Assembly: GCA_029972135.1 (NCBI GenBank)
Contig: CP124755.1
Span: 1,488,001-1,552,000 of the forward strand
Direction of reading: 5' to 3'
Source: Candidatus Thiocaldithrix dubininis
GTDB lineage: Bacteria > Pseudomonadota > Gammaproteobacteria > Thiotrichales > Thiotrichaceae
Length of the DNA stretch: 64,000 nt
Shown here: positions 1-8,988 of the stretch, piece by piece
Layout of the letters: each line of letters opens with the position of its first letter
How positions within the stretch are numbered: position 1 is the first letter of the stretch
Position numbers and translations under genes: made by a program
Notes under the pieces: model-generated
Told to the model about the DNA's origin: nothing
The model's input: the letters and a program-made list of their open reading frames with translations, nothing else
Database searches by the model: none

Positions 1-686
1 TGTTCAAATAAGGCTCTTAAAATATCTTGAATTTCATCTTCAGATAATTCATTTTTACTCGAAAACAGAAAGGGTGAATCGGGCTGGGCTAAAAAATCTT
101 GTAAATGCTGTCCCATTTCTTCAGGTGGTAAGACAAGATCGACATGTCCAGTGTTAATGGCTGCATGTGGCATACTGTCAAAACGGGCAGTTGATTCTAA
201 TTGCGCAATGGTAATACCGCCTTCGGCTTTAACTGCTCGGATACCATGTGCACCATCCATACCTGTGCCCGATAAGATAATGCCAATCGAACGTTCACCA
301 TGATTTTCAGCTAAAGAAGCCAATAAGCGGTCGACAGAAGGCTTCGGTCCTAGACCTGTAGCCTTTTCTAAGTGCAGTTTGCCGTTGTGATAATACGCGT
401 CCATAGCGGGTGGAATAACGTATAAATGTTTGGCTTCTAGCTTTTGCCCGTGTTGTGCTTCGGTGACAGTTAACGTAGTTTCACGCGCTAAAATAGGCAC
501 TAACATACTGCTGTGTTTAGGGTCTAAATGCTGCGCCAGCACATACATAACACGTTCATCAATTGGCAGGCTAGGGACTAATTGACGTAAAGCTTCCAAG
601 CCGCCTGCGGATGCACCAATACCTACAATAATATAAGCATGATTGTTCTTTGGAGGCGAATTTGAGGTATCAGCGTTTAACGCCAT
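1..686 (-). CDS. CheB-type methylesterase domain, start of a CheB/CheR hybrid (partial)
   Basis: I translated this from the reverse strand; the gene starts with ATG at 686 and runs off the left edge, so only about 228 N-terminal residues are visible. It opens directly with a CheB methylesterase domain and no receiver domain. The catalytic triad is visible: Ser26 in GIGASAGGLEAL, His53 in LAQHLDP and Asp144 in SGTGMDGAHG. After the domain the sequence reaches a DEIQDILRALFE stretch, which resembles the link to the CheR methyltransferase half in CheB/CheR fusion sensors; that second half lies outside the window. The expected role is demethylation/methylation-type signalling linked to chemotaxis or two-component control. 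An AGGA Shine-Dalgarno lies 8 nt before the ATG. A stand-alone CheB is the alternative, but the missing receiver domain argues for the hybrid. Confidence 0.8.
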   Translation of the reverse strand, partial: MALNADTSNSPPKNNHAYIIVGIGASAGGLEALRQLVPSLPIDERVMYVLAQHLDPKHSSMLVPILARETTLTVTEAQHGQKLEAKHLYVIPPAMDAYYHNGKLHLEKATGLGPKPSVDRLLASLAENHGERSIGIILSGTGMDGAHGIRAVKAEGGITIAQLESTARFDSMPHAAINTGHVDLVLPPEEMGQHLQDFLAQPDSPFLFSSKNELSEDEIQDILRALFE

Positions 687-760
687 GAGTTTATCCTAAC
701 GGCAGAGTGAGGTTTAGGTAATGATTTTATAGGGCGCTATTGTATCAAAAGCTACGCTAG

Positions 761-788
761 AAAAGAAAAAGGGTCAGATTTCCGACCC
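761..788 (-). terminator. intrinsic terminator of the candidate small RNA
   Basis: Read leftward, GGGTC and GACCC (771-775 with 784-788) form a stem that may extend inward, followed by a T-rich tract (complement of 761-770). It sits between the candidate RNA at 762-908 and the CheB/CheR gene and would end leftward transcripts. Confidence 0.65.
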
Positions 789-908
789 ACTTTAATAGCC
801 TTTTCTACAACATTAGATTTTTTATTTGAAATAAGTGACCTACTAATAGTAGGGTGTGTTTGTGTCCTCCTAGCGTTTGCGTTTTCACGCACTCTCCACC
901 ACAAACAC
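762..908 (-). ncRNA. candidate structured small RNA, unidentified
   Basis: This stretch between tsf and the CheB/CheR gene has no ORF but has the architecture of a stand-alone small RNA on the reverse strand. A TATAAT -10 hexamer (920-915) lies just upstream; the -35 is weak. The transcript would begin with a perfect 10-bp stem (900-909 with 855-864). Inside it is a 4-bp hairpin, 879-882 with 887-890, capped by a GAAA tetraloop. A second hairpin (839-844 with 848-853) follows, and then an intrinsic terminator at 761-788. The internal loop carries two GGA-containing segments on the transcript strand (GTGGAGAG and TAGGAGGA), which may be coincidence or may be CsrA/RsmA-type sites. I do not recognise it as 6S, 4.5S, tmRNA or RNase P RNA. 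Length is about 147 nt. Confidence 0.5.
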
Positions 909-1037
909 AGGCGTATTATAAAAGTCTTTGTTGAATTAGCCTATGCATGGTTGCCTAGTGAACTTGGAAGCCTTGTAGGGGTATGCCCCAGTTTTTCCGA
1001 TTAAACTTTAATCAAAGTGTTTAGGTTAGACTAGACA

Positions 1038-1067
1038 TAAAAAAAGGGGCAAATTGCCCCTTTTTTA
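1038..1067 (-). terminator. intrinsic terminator downstream of tsf
   Basis: GGGGC/GCCCC stem (1046-1050 and 1056-1060) with a 5-base loop, flanked by A- and T-runs on both sides. It lies about 20 bases after the tsf stop codon in the direction of transcription. The symmetric flanks would also let it act on the other strand. Confidence 0.85.
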
Positions 1068-1087
1068 TTAGGTGTAAAAACTAATAA

Positions 1088-1978
1088 TTAGTTTTTAGCA
1101 GCGGCAGCCGCTTGTGCTGCTACTTCATCTGCAAAGTTTTCTTGTTTCTTTTCGATGCCTTCACCGACTTCTAAACGTACAAACTCAGTTACGGTTGCAC
1201 CTTTAGATTTCAGTAAATCGCCCACGGTTTGGTCTGGGTTCATGACGAAAGGTTGACCTACTAAGGTAATTTCGCCTAAGAATTTGTTCATACGACCTAC
1301 GACCATTTTCTCAGCAATTTCACGTGGTTTGCCGCTTTGCATCGCAATATCAATTTGAATGTTACGCTCACGTTCAATTACGTCAGCCGGAACACCCTTT
1401 TCATCAATACAAACAGGACGGCTAGCTGCAATATGCATGGCAACGTGTTTGCCTAGTTCAGCGTCACCGCCGACCATGCAAACCACAACACCAATACGTG
1501 AGCCGTGTTGATAAGATGAAATTTGACCTTCACCTGCATCCACTAGTTGGCAACGACGTACTTGAATGTTTTCGCCAATTTTAGCAATCAAGGCGGCACG
1601 GTTCTCTTCAACGCTTTGACCGTTACCTAAGGTTGTGGCAGATAAAGCGTCGACAGAAGCCGGTTGTGCTGCTAAAGCAGCTTGGCCCACTTCATTAGCA
1701 AAGGCAACAAAGTTAGCGTCGTTAGCAACAAAGTCAGTTTCGCTGTTGATTTCAACAATAGCGGCTTTTTTCGCATCAGGTGAAATAGCAATGACTACGC
1801 GACCTTCAGCAGCAACACGACCGGCTTTTTTATCCGCTTTGGCCGCGCCTGATTTGCGCATTAAATCAATGGCTGCTTCCATATCGCCATTGGTTTCAGC
1901 CAATGCTTTTTTACATTCCATCATCCCTGCGCCAGTACGCTCGCGCAGTTCTTTTACCATAGAGGCAGTAATTGACAT
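1088..1978 (-). CDS. tsf: translation elongation factor Ts
   Basis: EF-Ts is the cytoplasmic guanine-nucleotide exchange factor that recycles EF-Tu-GDP to EF-Tu-GTP. The 296-residue protein has the usual proteobacterial length. The N-terminal UBA-like domain is recognisable ([19 protein letters not shown], near residues 8-26), and the TDFVAN motif that contacts EF-Tu is near residue 81. The start ATG at 1978 has a good AAGGAG site. It follows rpsB with a 39-base gap in the same direction, the conserved rpsB-tsf operon, and is closed by a terminator at 1038-1067. Nothing is unusual except an Ala-rich C-terminal tail. Confidence 0.97.
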   Translation of the reverse strand: MSITASMVKELRERTGAGMMECKKALAETNGDMEAAIDLMRKSGAAKADKKAGRVAAEGRVVIAISPDAKKAAIVEINSETDFVANDANFVAFANEVGQAALAAQPASVDALSATTLGNGQSVEENRAALIAKIGENIQVRRCQLVDAGEGQISSYQHGSRIGVVVCMVGGDAELGKHVAMHIAASRPVCIDEKGVPADVIERERNIQIDIAMQSGKPREIAEKMVVGRMNKFLGEITLVGQPFVMNPDQTVGDLLKSKGATVTEFVRLEVGEGIEKKQENFADEVAAQAAAAAKN

Positions 1979-2017
1979 CAGGTTAACTCCTTAATCTGAA
2001 TCGTTATGTATCTAGAA

Positions 2018-2797
2018 TTATTCGCCCGCTTCAGCCGCTTGTTCAGCTTCAGGTGCAGTTTCTTCTACTTCTTCAGCCGCTGCGTCTGCTACAAATTCTG
2101 GAGGCGTAATAGCAGCGCTGGTGTGACCTTCGTTCACCGCGTCTGCTGCCGCAGATACATATAATTGAATAGCACGAATCGCGTCATCGTTGCCCGGAAT
2201 TACATAATCAATACCTTCTAATGAGTTATTGGTATCGACTACACCGATGACTGGAATACCCAGTTTGTTGGCTTCTTGGACTGCGATTTTTTCATAGCCT
2301 ACGTCGATAACGAAAATCGCATCAGGTAAGCCTTTCATATCTTTAATACCGCCGAGACTGCGTTCTAATTTTTCACGCTCACGGCTCAGCATTAATACTT
2401 CTTTTTTACCAATTTTTTGGAAAGTGCCATCTTCTGACATTTTTTCCAATTCTTTCAAACGGCGAATAGATTGTTTAACCGTTTTGAAGTTGGTCAACAT
2501 ACCACCTAACCAACGATGGTTAACGTATGGCATTTTGCAAGAAATCGCCGCTTCTTGTACCGCTTCACGTGCAGAACGTTTAGTGCCGACGAATAGGATT
2601 TTGCCGCCTTTGGATGCCATTTTACCGATGAAATTCAACGAATCGTTGAACATGGGTAAGGTTTGTTCCAAGTTAATAATGTGGATTTTGTTGCGCTCAC
2701 CAAAGATGTATTGACCCATTTTAGGGTTCCAGTAACGGGTTTGGTGACCGAAGTGAACGCCTGCTTCCAACATTTGGCGCATAGTAACTTTAGGCAT
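2018..2797 (-). CDS. rpsB: 30S ribosomal protein S2
   Basis: S2 is a late-assembling protein of the small ribosomal subunit. The 259-residue product begins with [19 protein letters not shown] and contains [12 protein letters not shown] and the [16 protein letters not shown] segment, all S2 hallmarks. The last 30 residues are a low-complexity acidic Ala/Glu tail, common in gammaproteobacterial S2. An AGGAG site precedes the ATG. It is the first gene of the rpsB-tsf operon, transcribed away from map, and its upstream region can fold into a leader that may mediate autogenous control. Confidence 0.97.
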   Translation of the reverse strand: MPKVTMRQMLEAGVHFGHQTRYWNPKMGQYIFGERNKIHIINLEQTLPMFNDSLNFIGKMASKGGKILFVGTKRSAREAVQEAAISCKMPYVNHRWLGGMLTNFKTVKQSIRRLKELEKMSEDGTFQKIGKKEVLMLSREREKLERSLGGIKDMKGLPDAIFVIDVGYEKIAVQEANKLGIPVIGVVDTNNSLEGIDYVIPGNDDAIRAIQLYVSAAADAVNEGHTSAAITPPEFVADAAAEEVEETAPEAEQAAEAGE

Positions 2798-2892
2798 GAT
2801 AATCTCCTATAGGGTTATGCCTCCATACATCCCATCCAACACAACTGATTTAGTCTATAAAAACAGCACCCTGTGGGATGTGACGATGTATG
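2798..2892 (-). promoter_or_regulatory. rpsB leader RNA candidate (t44/S2-leader-like)
   Basis: The rpsB 5' region can form two mutually exclusive pairings: 2885-2892 with 2824-2831 (8 bp), and 2874-2880 with 2828-2834 (7 bp). They share bases 2828-2831 on the 3' side. In gammaproteobacteria the rpsB leader is a known structured RNA (t44 RNA in Rfam) through which S2 represses its own operon; assignment to that family here is inference from position and foldability, not from a covariance search. Confidence 0.5.
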
Positions 2893-2984
2893 TGTGTATT
2901 AAAATTAATCAATAAAACAATTTGCGCTTAGCGCGGCGGCTTTATACCATGAAACGCTTTTAAGTGCTACCAAGAAGACGGGTA

Positions 2985-3785
2985 ATGAGCAGAAGAACAC
3001 GTGAAATTACAATTAAAACGCCAGATGAAATAGAAAAAATGCGGGTGGCGGGACGTTTAGCCGCCGATGTCTTAGATATGATTGCCCTTTATGTCAAAGC
3101 AGGGGTCAGTACCAATGAATTAGATCGTATTTGTCACGATTATATTGTGAATGTGCAACAAGCTATTCCAGCCCCTTTAAATTATCATGGCTTTCCCAAA
3201 TCCATTTGCACTTCAGTGAATCATCAAATTTGTCATGGCATCCCCAGCGATAAAACATTGAAAAAAGGCGATATTATCAATATTGATATAACGGTCATAA
3301 AAGATGGCTATCATGGCGATACCAGTAAAATGTTTATTGTAGGGCAGCCTACTGTGCCGGGTAAGCGTTTATGTGAGGTTACGCAACGCTGTTTATATTT
3401 GGGTATGCAAGAAGTTAAACCGGGTGCACCTTTAGGCAATATTGGGCGTGCTATTCAGAATTATGCTCATAGCCAGCGTTGCTCAGTGGTTGAGGAATAT
3501 TGTGGGCATGGGATTGGCGTAAAATTCCATGAAGACCCGCAGATTTTGCATTATTACAGTCGGGATAGTGATGAAGTCATCATGCAGCCAGGTATGACGT
3601 TTACGATCGAGCCAATGATTAATTTAGGTAAACGGCATATTAAGCAGTTGCCAGATAAGTGGACAGTGGTAACTAAAGATCATTCTTTATCCGCACAATA
3701 TGAACACACCATTTTAGTGACCGAAACGGGCTTTGAAGTCCTAACTTTACGACCTGAGGAAGCGAATTGGGAAGCTACGCTATGA
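2985..3785 (+). CDS. map: type I methionine aminopeptidase
   Basis: This enzyme removes the initiator methionine from nascent proteins in the cytoplasm using a dinuclear metal site. The metal-ligand segments are visible: INIDITVIKDGYHGDTSKMF (two aspartates), CGHGIG (histidine), TIEPMI (glutamate) and the C-terminal EHTILVTE. I take ATG 2985 rather than the in-frame GTG at 2964, because homologues begin only a few residues before IKTPDEIEKMRVAGRLAA. That gives 266 residues, a typical length. It is divergent from rpsB and its last bases overlap glnD (ATGA), so the two are very probably cotranscribed. Confidence 0.95.
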   Translation: MSRRTREITIKTPDEIEKMRVAGRLAADVLDMIALYVKAGVSTNELDRICHDYIVNVQQAIPAPLNYHGFPKSICTSVNHQICHGIPSDKTLKKGDIINIDITVIKDGYHGDTSKMFIVGQPTVPGKRLCEVTQRCLYLGMQEVKPGAPLGNIGRAIQNYAHSQRCSVVEEYCGHGIGVKFHEDPQILHYYSRDSDEVIMQPGMTFTIEPMINLGKRHIKQLPDKWTVVTKDHSLSAQYEHTILVTETGFEVLTLRPEEANWEATL

Positions 3786-6427
3786 TTCATACCAATCCCT
3801 TGATGGATGTTTATTATCGACTGGTCAATCAGTCAACGCGCCCTACGCTGACGGACTATAAGCAAGCCTTAACGGAAGCAAGAAAATTATTGAGCGCTGA
3901 ATTCCATGCTGGGATTGATATTAAGGTTGTTTTAGAAGATCACAGTTTCTTCATTGATCGTTTATTAGATCACTTGTGGCAGCGAGAAGGGTTTAATCGC
4001 CTTGAGCCTGTGAAAATGTCATTGGTTGCGGTGGGTGGTTATGGGCGGCGTGAGCTGCATTTGGCTTCTGATATTGATTTGTCGATTCTATTGGAAGCAG
4101 AGGTTAGCCCACAATGTCAGGAGCGAATTGGTCAATTTTTGCAATCGTTGTGGGATATTGGTTTAGATATTGGGCATAGCGTGCGTACTTTAGCCCAATG
4201 TATGGATGAAGCGCGTAATGACTTAACAGTGATTACTAACTTAATCGAAGCACGTTTTTTAAGTGGTAGTGAAAATCTGTTTCTACAAATGCGTGAAGCC
4301 ATTGCCCCAGATAAAATGTGGAGTAGTGCGGATTTCTATTTAGCCAAATTGGAGGAACAGTCTAAGCGTCATTTGAAGTTTGGTGATACCTCGCATCGGG
4401 TTGAACCCAATTTAAAAGAAGGTCGTGGTGGTTTACGCGATATTCATACGATTAATTGGGTTATGCAGCGTGAATACGGCACGTTTTCTTTACAAGAATT
4501 GTATGAAAACCGTTTGTTAGAACGTGATGAGTTTGAAACCTTACGGGCGGGTCGCCAACTCCTATGGAAAATTCGCTTTGCATTGCATGAATTAGCTGGG
4601 CGTAAAGAAGACCGCTTACTGTTTGATTATCAGAAAACCCTTGCGCGTATTTTTGGGCATACGGACGATACTGATAATGGTGCAGTGGAAGAGTTTATGC
4701 AGCATTATCATCGCACTATTTCCGAATTAGAGCGTTTGAATGAATTGTTGATGGGGATTTTCCGCGAGAAAATTTTTACCACACAACCGCCACAAGCCGA
4801 AATGTTAGGCGAATGGTATGTTAAAGAAGGCAACCTGATTGCGGTTAATTCACCGGATGTCTTTGTGTTGTATCCCACCGCCTTATTAGAAATCTTCTTA
4901 TTACTGCAAATGACGCCGGGGGTAAAAGGCTTAACCCCGCGCACGATTCGCTTAATTCGACATAATTTACATCGGATTGATGCGGGTTTTCGTCAGCAAT
5001 TGCGGCATCGGGAAATCTTCTTACAAATTCTTCGGCAGCCGCGTGGCGTGACGATGGTCATGCGCTTTATGAATCGTTACGGTATTTTAGCGCGTTATAT
5101 CCCAGCATTCGCTAATATTCGGGGGCGTATGCAGTATGACTTATTTCACATGTATACAGTGGATGAACATACCTTATTAGTCGTGCGTAACCTACGCCGT
5201 TATAGTACGCCAGAAGGTGCACAAGAATTACCTTTATGCTCCGAAGTTTTCAAAACCTTGCGTAATCCCGAATTATTATATTTAGCAGGTTTATTTCATG
5301 ATATTGCCAAAGGACGTAAAGGTGATCATTCAGTTTTAGGTTCGCAAGATGTCTTTGTTTTTGCTCGTGAACACAATTTGAATTTGCACGATGCGTCTTT
5401 GGTCAGTTGGTTAGTGCGCAATCACTTATTAATGAGTATGACGGCTCAACGCAAGGATATTAGTGATCCGACCGTGATTCGGGAGTTTGCGGAATTAGTC
5501 GTATCGCAAACTCGTTTAGATAATCTATTTTTGTTAACCGTGGCGGATATTCGCAGTACCAATCCCAAACTGTGGAACGGTTGGCGGCAATCACTCTTAC
5601 AAGAGTTATACAATGCTACGCGGCATTATTTACGCAATCGTTATACTTCCGATTCGCGGGAAAGCACCTTATTGATTGAGGAAAAACGTCAAGCTGCCTT
5701 AGAACAGTTGCAGCAAGAAGGCTTTCAAAGTAAAGCGGCGTTAGGACTGTGGGAACAGTTTGGCAATGATTACCACTTGCAACATTCTGTGGAAACAGTG
5801 GTGTGGCATACGCGGCATATTTTGCGCCAGCGTAGCGAAAACACGACTTTGATTCAGGTAAGGCGTACTTTATCGGGTACTAGCAATGTGGTGTTTGTGT
5901 ATACCCAACATCGCGATGACTTGTTCACACGAATTGTAGCCTCGATGGAGCAATTGAATCTAAATATCGGACAAGCCCGCATTGTTTCTACGGTGGATGG
6001 GTTCGATCTTTACACCTTGCATATTCTGGGATCTGAGGGGCAAATTCTCAGTGAACCTGAAGATTTACAGCAAATTGTCGATACCTTGAGTGAGAATTTA
6101 GAACGCGAAAAGCCACGTCGCCCGATGCATCGGAAACCACGTATTTTGCGGAATTTTAATGTGCCAACCCGCATTAATTTCACGCAGCAATTAGAACGCG
6201 GTCAGACCCAAATGGAAGTTAATACTGGCGATATGCCGGGTTTATTATCACGCGTAGGTGAGGCTTTAGATGGTTTGGGTGTGCGAGTGCATAATGCACG
6301 CATTAATACTTTAGGCGAACAAGCGCAGGATATTTTCTATATTACGCTACAAAATGGCCAAATGATTATTGAAGATACACAACAAACGCTAATCCGTGAA
6401 ACGCTCATGCAGGCCTTACAGGTTTAG
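3782..6427 (+). CDS. glnD: bifunctional [protein-PII] uridylyltransferase / uridylyl-removing enzyme GlnD
   Basis: GlnD senses glutamine and sets nitrogen status by adding UMP to, or removing it from, PII proteins. The 881-residue protein shows the full domain order. The nucleotidyltransferase motif GGYGRRELHLASDID is at 85-99 with the catalytic pair Asp97/Asp99. A PII-UT helical region follows, then the HD hydrolase motif LFHDIAKG with His506-Asp507. Two C-terminal ACT domains (about 703-775 and 811-881) would bind glutamine. I chose ATG 3782, which overlaps the map stop as ATGA; an in-frame TTG 15 bases upstream is less likely. map-glnD adjacent to rpsB is the normal gammaproteobacterial order. 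Confidence 0.96.
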   Translation: MIHTNPLMDVYYRLVNQSTRPTLTDYKQALTEARKLLSAEFHAGIDIKVVLEDHSFFIDRLLDHLWQREGFNRLEPVKMSLVAVGGYGRRELHLASDIDLSILLEAEVSPQCQERIGQFLQSLWDIGLDIGHSVRTLAQCMDEARNDLTVITNLIEARFLSGSENLFLQMREAIAPDKMWSSADFYLAKLEEQSKRHLKFGDTSHRVEPNLKEGRGGLRDIHTINWVMQREYGTFSLQELYENRLLERDEFETLRAGRQLLWKIRFALHELAGRKEDRLLFDYQKTLARIFGHTDDTDNGAVEEFMQHYHRTISELERLNELLMGIFREKIFTTQPPQAEMLGEWYVKEGNLIAVNSPDVFVLYPTALLEIFLLLQMTPGVKGLTPRTIRLIRHNLHRIDAGFRQQLRHREIFLQILRQPRGVTMVMRFMNRYGILARYIPAFANIRGRMQYDLFHMYTVDEHTLLVVRNLRRYSTPEGAQELPLCSEVFKTLRNPELLYLAGLFHDIAKGRKGDHSVLGSQDVFVFAREHNLNLHDASLVSWLVRNHLLMSMTAQRKDISDPTVIREFAELVVSQTRLDNLFLLTVADIRSTNPKLWNGWRQSLLQELYNATRHYLRNRYTSDSRESTLLIEEKRQAALEQLQQEGFQSKAALGLWEQFGNDYHLQHSVETVVWHTRHILRQRSENTTLIQVRRTLSGTSNVVFVYTQHRDDLFTRIVASMEQLNLNIGQARIVSTVDGFDLYTLHILGSEGQILSEPEDLQQIVDTLSENLEREKPRRPMHRKPRILRNFNVPTRINFTQQLERGQTQMEVNTGDMPGLLSRVGEALDGLGVRVHNARINTLGEQAQDIFYITLQNGQMIIEDTQQTLIRETLMQALQV

Positions 6428-6526
6428 GCGGTTTTACGGAGTTGGCTAGGCTTAATTGCTTAAGTTTTGTGACTTAGGCTATGATGCCGCGCTGAATTTT
6501 ATAAACAAAATAGGGGTGTAAGTTGT

Positions 6527-7144
6527 ATGAAACGTTTTTTTGCAATTTTATTAGCTTGTATGTTGGGCGTATTGGGGTCATCTGCTTATGCAGCAGAGAG
6601 CAATACCAACCCCGCTACATCTGGAGGCACAATGTCCACAAATCCTAAAATTTTAATCGAAACTAGCAAAGGTAATATCACAGCAGAATTAGACGCGAAA
6701 GCCGCGCCTAAAACCGTTGAGAATATTCTGGCTTATGTTAATGACGGTTTTTATACCGATACCGTGTTTCACCGTGTGATTCCGGGTTTTATGATTCAAG
6801 GCGGCGGTATGACGGCTGACATGAAAGACAAAACCGACAAACGCCCACCTGTGCAAAATGAAGCGGATAACGGTTTGAAAAATGACCGTGGTACATTAGC
6901 AATGGCGCGTACCATGGATCCACATTCTGCATCTTCACAGTTTTTTATTAATGTAAATAACAACGATTTTCTAAACTTCCGTTCTAAAACGCCACAAGGG
7001 TGGGGTTATACCGTGTTTGGTAAAGTAACGGACGGTATGGATGTGGTTGATGCGATTGTAGGTGTCAAAACGTCCAACAAAGGCATGCATCAAGATGTAC
7101 CGGTTGAACCCATCGTGATTAAAAAAGTTTCTGTGATTCAATAA
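6527..7144 (+). CDS. cyclophilin-type peptidyl-prolyl cis-trans isomerase, exported
   Basis: Cyclophilins accelerate proline isomerisation during folding. Residues 1-23 form a signal peptide (MKRFF, hydrophobic core, SSAYA cleavage site), so the full-length form should be periplasmic. The catalytic domain runs from about residue 42, with [13 protein letters not shown], the active-site SSQFFINV and GYTVFGKV segments. The domain itself is close to the cytoplasmic PpiB type. A second in-frame ATG at 6632 has GGAGG four bases upstream and would give a leaderless enzyme; see findings. It stands alone, with a strong terminator at 7173-7207. Confidence 0.9.
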   Translation: MKRFFAILLACMLGVLGSSAYAAESNTNPATSGGTMSTNPKILIETSKGNITAELDAKAAPKTVENILAYVNDGFYTDTVFHRVIPGFMIQGGGMTADMKDKTDKRPPVQNEADNGLKNDRGTLAMARTMDPHSASSQFFINVNNNDFLNFRSKTPQGWGYTVFGKVTDGMDVVDAIVGVKTSNKGMHQDVPVEPIVIKKVSVIQ

Positions 7145-7172
7145 TCCATCGTTAACTATTCTAGTTACCAAT

Positions 7173-7207
7173 AAAGCCCATGTTGACTGTCATGGGCTTT
7201 ATTGTTT
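7173..7207 (+). terminator. intrinsic terminator after the cyclophilin gene
   Basis: A perfect 10-bp stem, AAAGCCCATG (7173-7182) with CATGGGCTTT (7191-7200), and an 8-base loop, followed by ATTGTTT. It lies 28 bases after the stop codon. Confidence 0.85.
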
Positions 7208-7503
7208 CTAGACGACTATCTACACACTTTTCATCTATAAACGCCACCCAAAATGACTCACTTGCATAGAGTCAATCTTAATCGCTAATACTTTTTCCAA
7301 TGTTTTCTGTTTCGTTCAGATTCGTTCAGAATCTGTGTGGTTATTTATACTACAATTCGTGAAAACAGTGCCTTTTCTTGTAGCGTTTGCACTATAAAGC
7401 TTCTTACATGGGCATGAAACTTGCTTAGACAGTAATAACAATAAGGTTTGCAGGTTATTTAACCTTCATTGATAACTTCGACTCTTCGTTCGGAAAAAGT
7501 AAT
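7208..7503 (+). promoter_or_regulatory. promoter region of the ATP-grasp / alpha-E operon (candidate)
   Basis: No gene is visible in these 296 bases. They contain a perfect tandem repeat of the decamer TTCGTTCAGA (7311-7320 and 7321-7330), ending 15 bases before a TATACT -10-like hexamer at 7346-7351. The repeat would overlap the -35 position of that promoter, a layout that suggests a regulator site, but no regulator is known. The resulting leader would be about 145 nt long. Confidence 0.3.
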
Positions 7504-8988
7504 ATGAAAAAAGAATGGAATCACTACGATCCCGCCAACTTCTATGATGAGCTGATTGCGGCGAAGTCACAGCCGCGTGAATCGAGTTTTAAACTGGTTG
7601 AATATTTAAGACATTTAACCCCTGAGCGCTTCCGCCAATGTGTGCAGGAATCGGAAGCCGTTATTCGTGAAATGGGCATCACGTTTACGGTATATAGCGA
7701 TGCAGGCAATATTGACCGTGCGTGGCCGTATGACATTATTCCGCGCATTATTCCCGCCACCGAATGGGATCGCACCGAATTAGGGCTGAAACAACGGATT
7801 CGTGCGCTAAATATGTTCATTCAAGACATCTACAATGGCGCGAAGATTATTAAAGATGGCGTCATTCCTGAAGATGTGGTGTTGCAATCTAAGGGTTATC
7901 GTGAAGCATGTTTGGGCATGACGCCGCCGCATGGTGTTTGGGCGAATATTTGTGGCTCTGATTTGGTGCGTCACAATGACGGCGTGATTTATGTATTGGA
8001 AGACAATTTGCGCGTGCCGTCTGGTGTGGCGTATATGTTGGAAAATCGTACTATTACCAAGCGCGTGCTACCGGAAATTTTTAATACCCTACCGATTCGC
8101 CCCGTTAGCGACTATCCGGCGCATTTATACGAAATGCTGGCATCTTTACGACCAGACTTATCTGACCCAACTATCGCATTAATGACACCCGGTATCTATA
8201 ACTCGGCGTATTTTGAACATGCATTTTTAGCGCGTCAGGCGGGTTTAGTCTTGTTGGAGGGTGCGGATTTAACCGTCGGTAAAGATGGTTATGTTTATAT
8301 GAAAACCATCAATGGTTTAGAGCGTGTTGATGTGATCTATCGGCGGATTGATGACGATTTCTTAGACCCCGAAGTGTTCCGCCCTGATTCGATGTTAGGG
8401 ATTCCGGGCATTATGCGAGCTTGGAAAGAGGGTAAGGTAGCGATTGCTAATGCACCGGGTTGTGGGGTAGCCGATGACAAGGTGATTTACGCCTATGTAC
8501 CTGACATGATCGAGTATTACTTAGGCGAAAAAGCCAGTTTGCCGAATGTGCCCACGTGGGTGTGTCGCCGTCAGGAAGATCGGGACTATGTGTTAGAACA
8601 TTTAGCCGAATTAGTGGTGAAACCGGCGAATGAATCCGGCGGTTATGGCATGTTAGTCGGCCCGCATTCTAGCAACGAGAAAGTGGAAGAATTCCGTAAA
8701 CTGATTCAAGAGAACCCAAATAACTATATTGCGCAACCGACTTTAAGTTTATCTGTGACACCAACTTCTTGCGAAAAAGACGGTGAGATAAAAGTCGAGC
8801 CGCGCCATGTAGATTTACGCCCCTTCATTCTCAGTGGCAAAGATATTTTTGTAACGCCCGGCGGTTTAACACGAGTTGCTTTGGTGGAAGGTTCATTGGT
8901 GGTGAATTCCTCTCAAGGCGGCGGTAGTAAAGATACGTGGATTGTCGGCGATCATTTAGAAGAATTAAACGAAGGGGAGGCGGTGTAA
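7504..8988 (+). CDS. circularly permuted ATP-grasp family protein
   Basis: The 494-residue cytoplasmic protein belongs to the circularly permuted ATP-grasp family (formerly DUF404/DUF407), whose members are predicted ATP-dependent carboxylate-amine ligases. The conserved VYVLEDNLRVPSGVAYMLENR segment is near residues 163-183, and VVKPANESGGYGML near 370 is the ATP-binding strand-loop region. No transmembrane segment or signal peptide is visible. It is the first gene of a three-gene operon with an alpha-E (DUF403) protein and a transglutaminase/DUF2126 protein; this trio recurs in proteobacteria and cyanobacteria and is proposed to make or modify a small peptide. The substrate is unknown. Confidence 0.88.
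   Translation: MKKEWNHYDPANFYDELIAAKSQPRESSFKLVEYLRHLTPERFRQCVQESEAVIREMGITFTVYSDAGNIDRAWPYDIIPRIIPATEWDRTELGLKQRIRALNMFIQDIYNGAKIIKDGVIPEDVVLQSKGYREACLGMTPPHGVWANICGSDLVRHNDGVIYVLEDNLRVPSGVAYMLENRTITKRVLPEIFNTLPIRPVSDYPAHLYEMLASLRPDLSDPTIALMTPGIYNSAYFEHAFLARQAGLVLLEGADLTVGKDGYVYMKTINGLERVDVIYRRIDDDFLDPEVFRPDSMLGIPGIMRAWKEGKVAIANAPGCGVADDKVIYAYVPDMIEYYLGEKASLPNVPTWVCRRQEDRDYVLEHLAELVVKPANESGGYGMLVGPHSSNEKVEEFRKLIQENPNNYIAQPTLSLSVTPTSCEKDGEIKVEPRHVDLRPFILSGKDIFVTPGGLTRVALVEGSLVVNSSQGGGSKDTWIVGDHLEELNEGEAV

Noticed and set aside
762-908. 6S, 4.5S/SRP or tmRNA
   Set aside because: Too short for 6S or tmRNA, and the SRP GGAA-loop signature is missing.
2964-2984. GTG at 2964 as map start
   Set aside because: It adds seven residues not expected in the family and has no ribosome site; ATG 2985 fits better.
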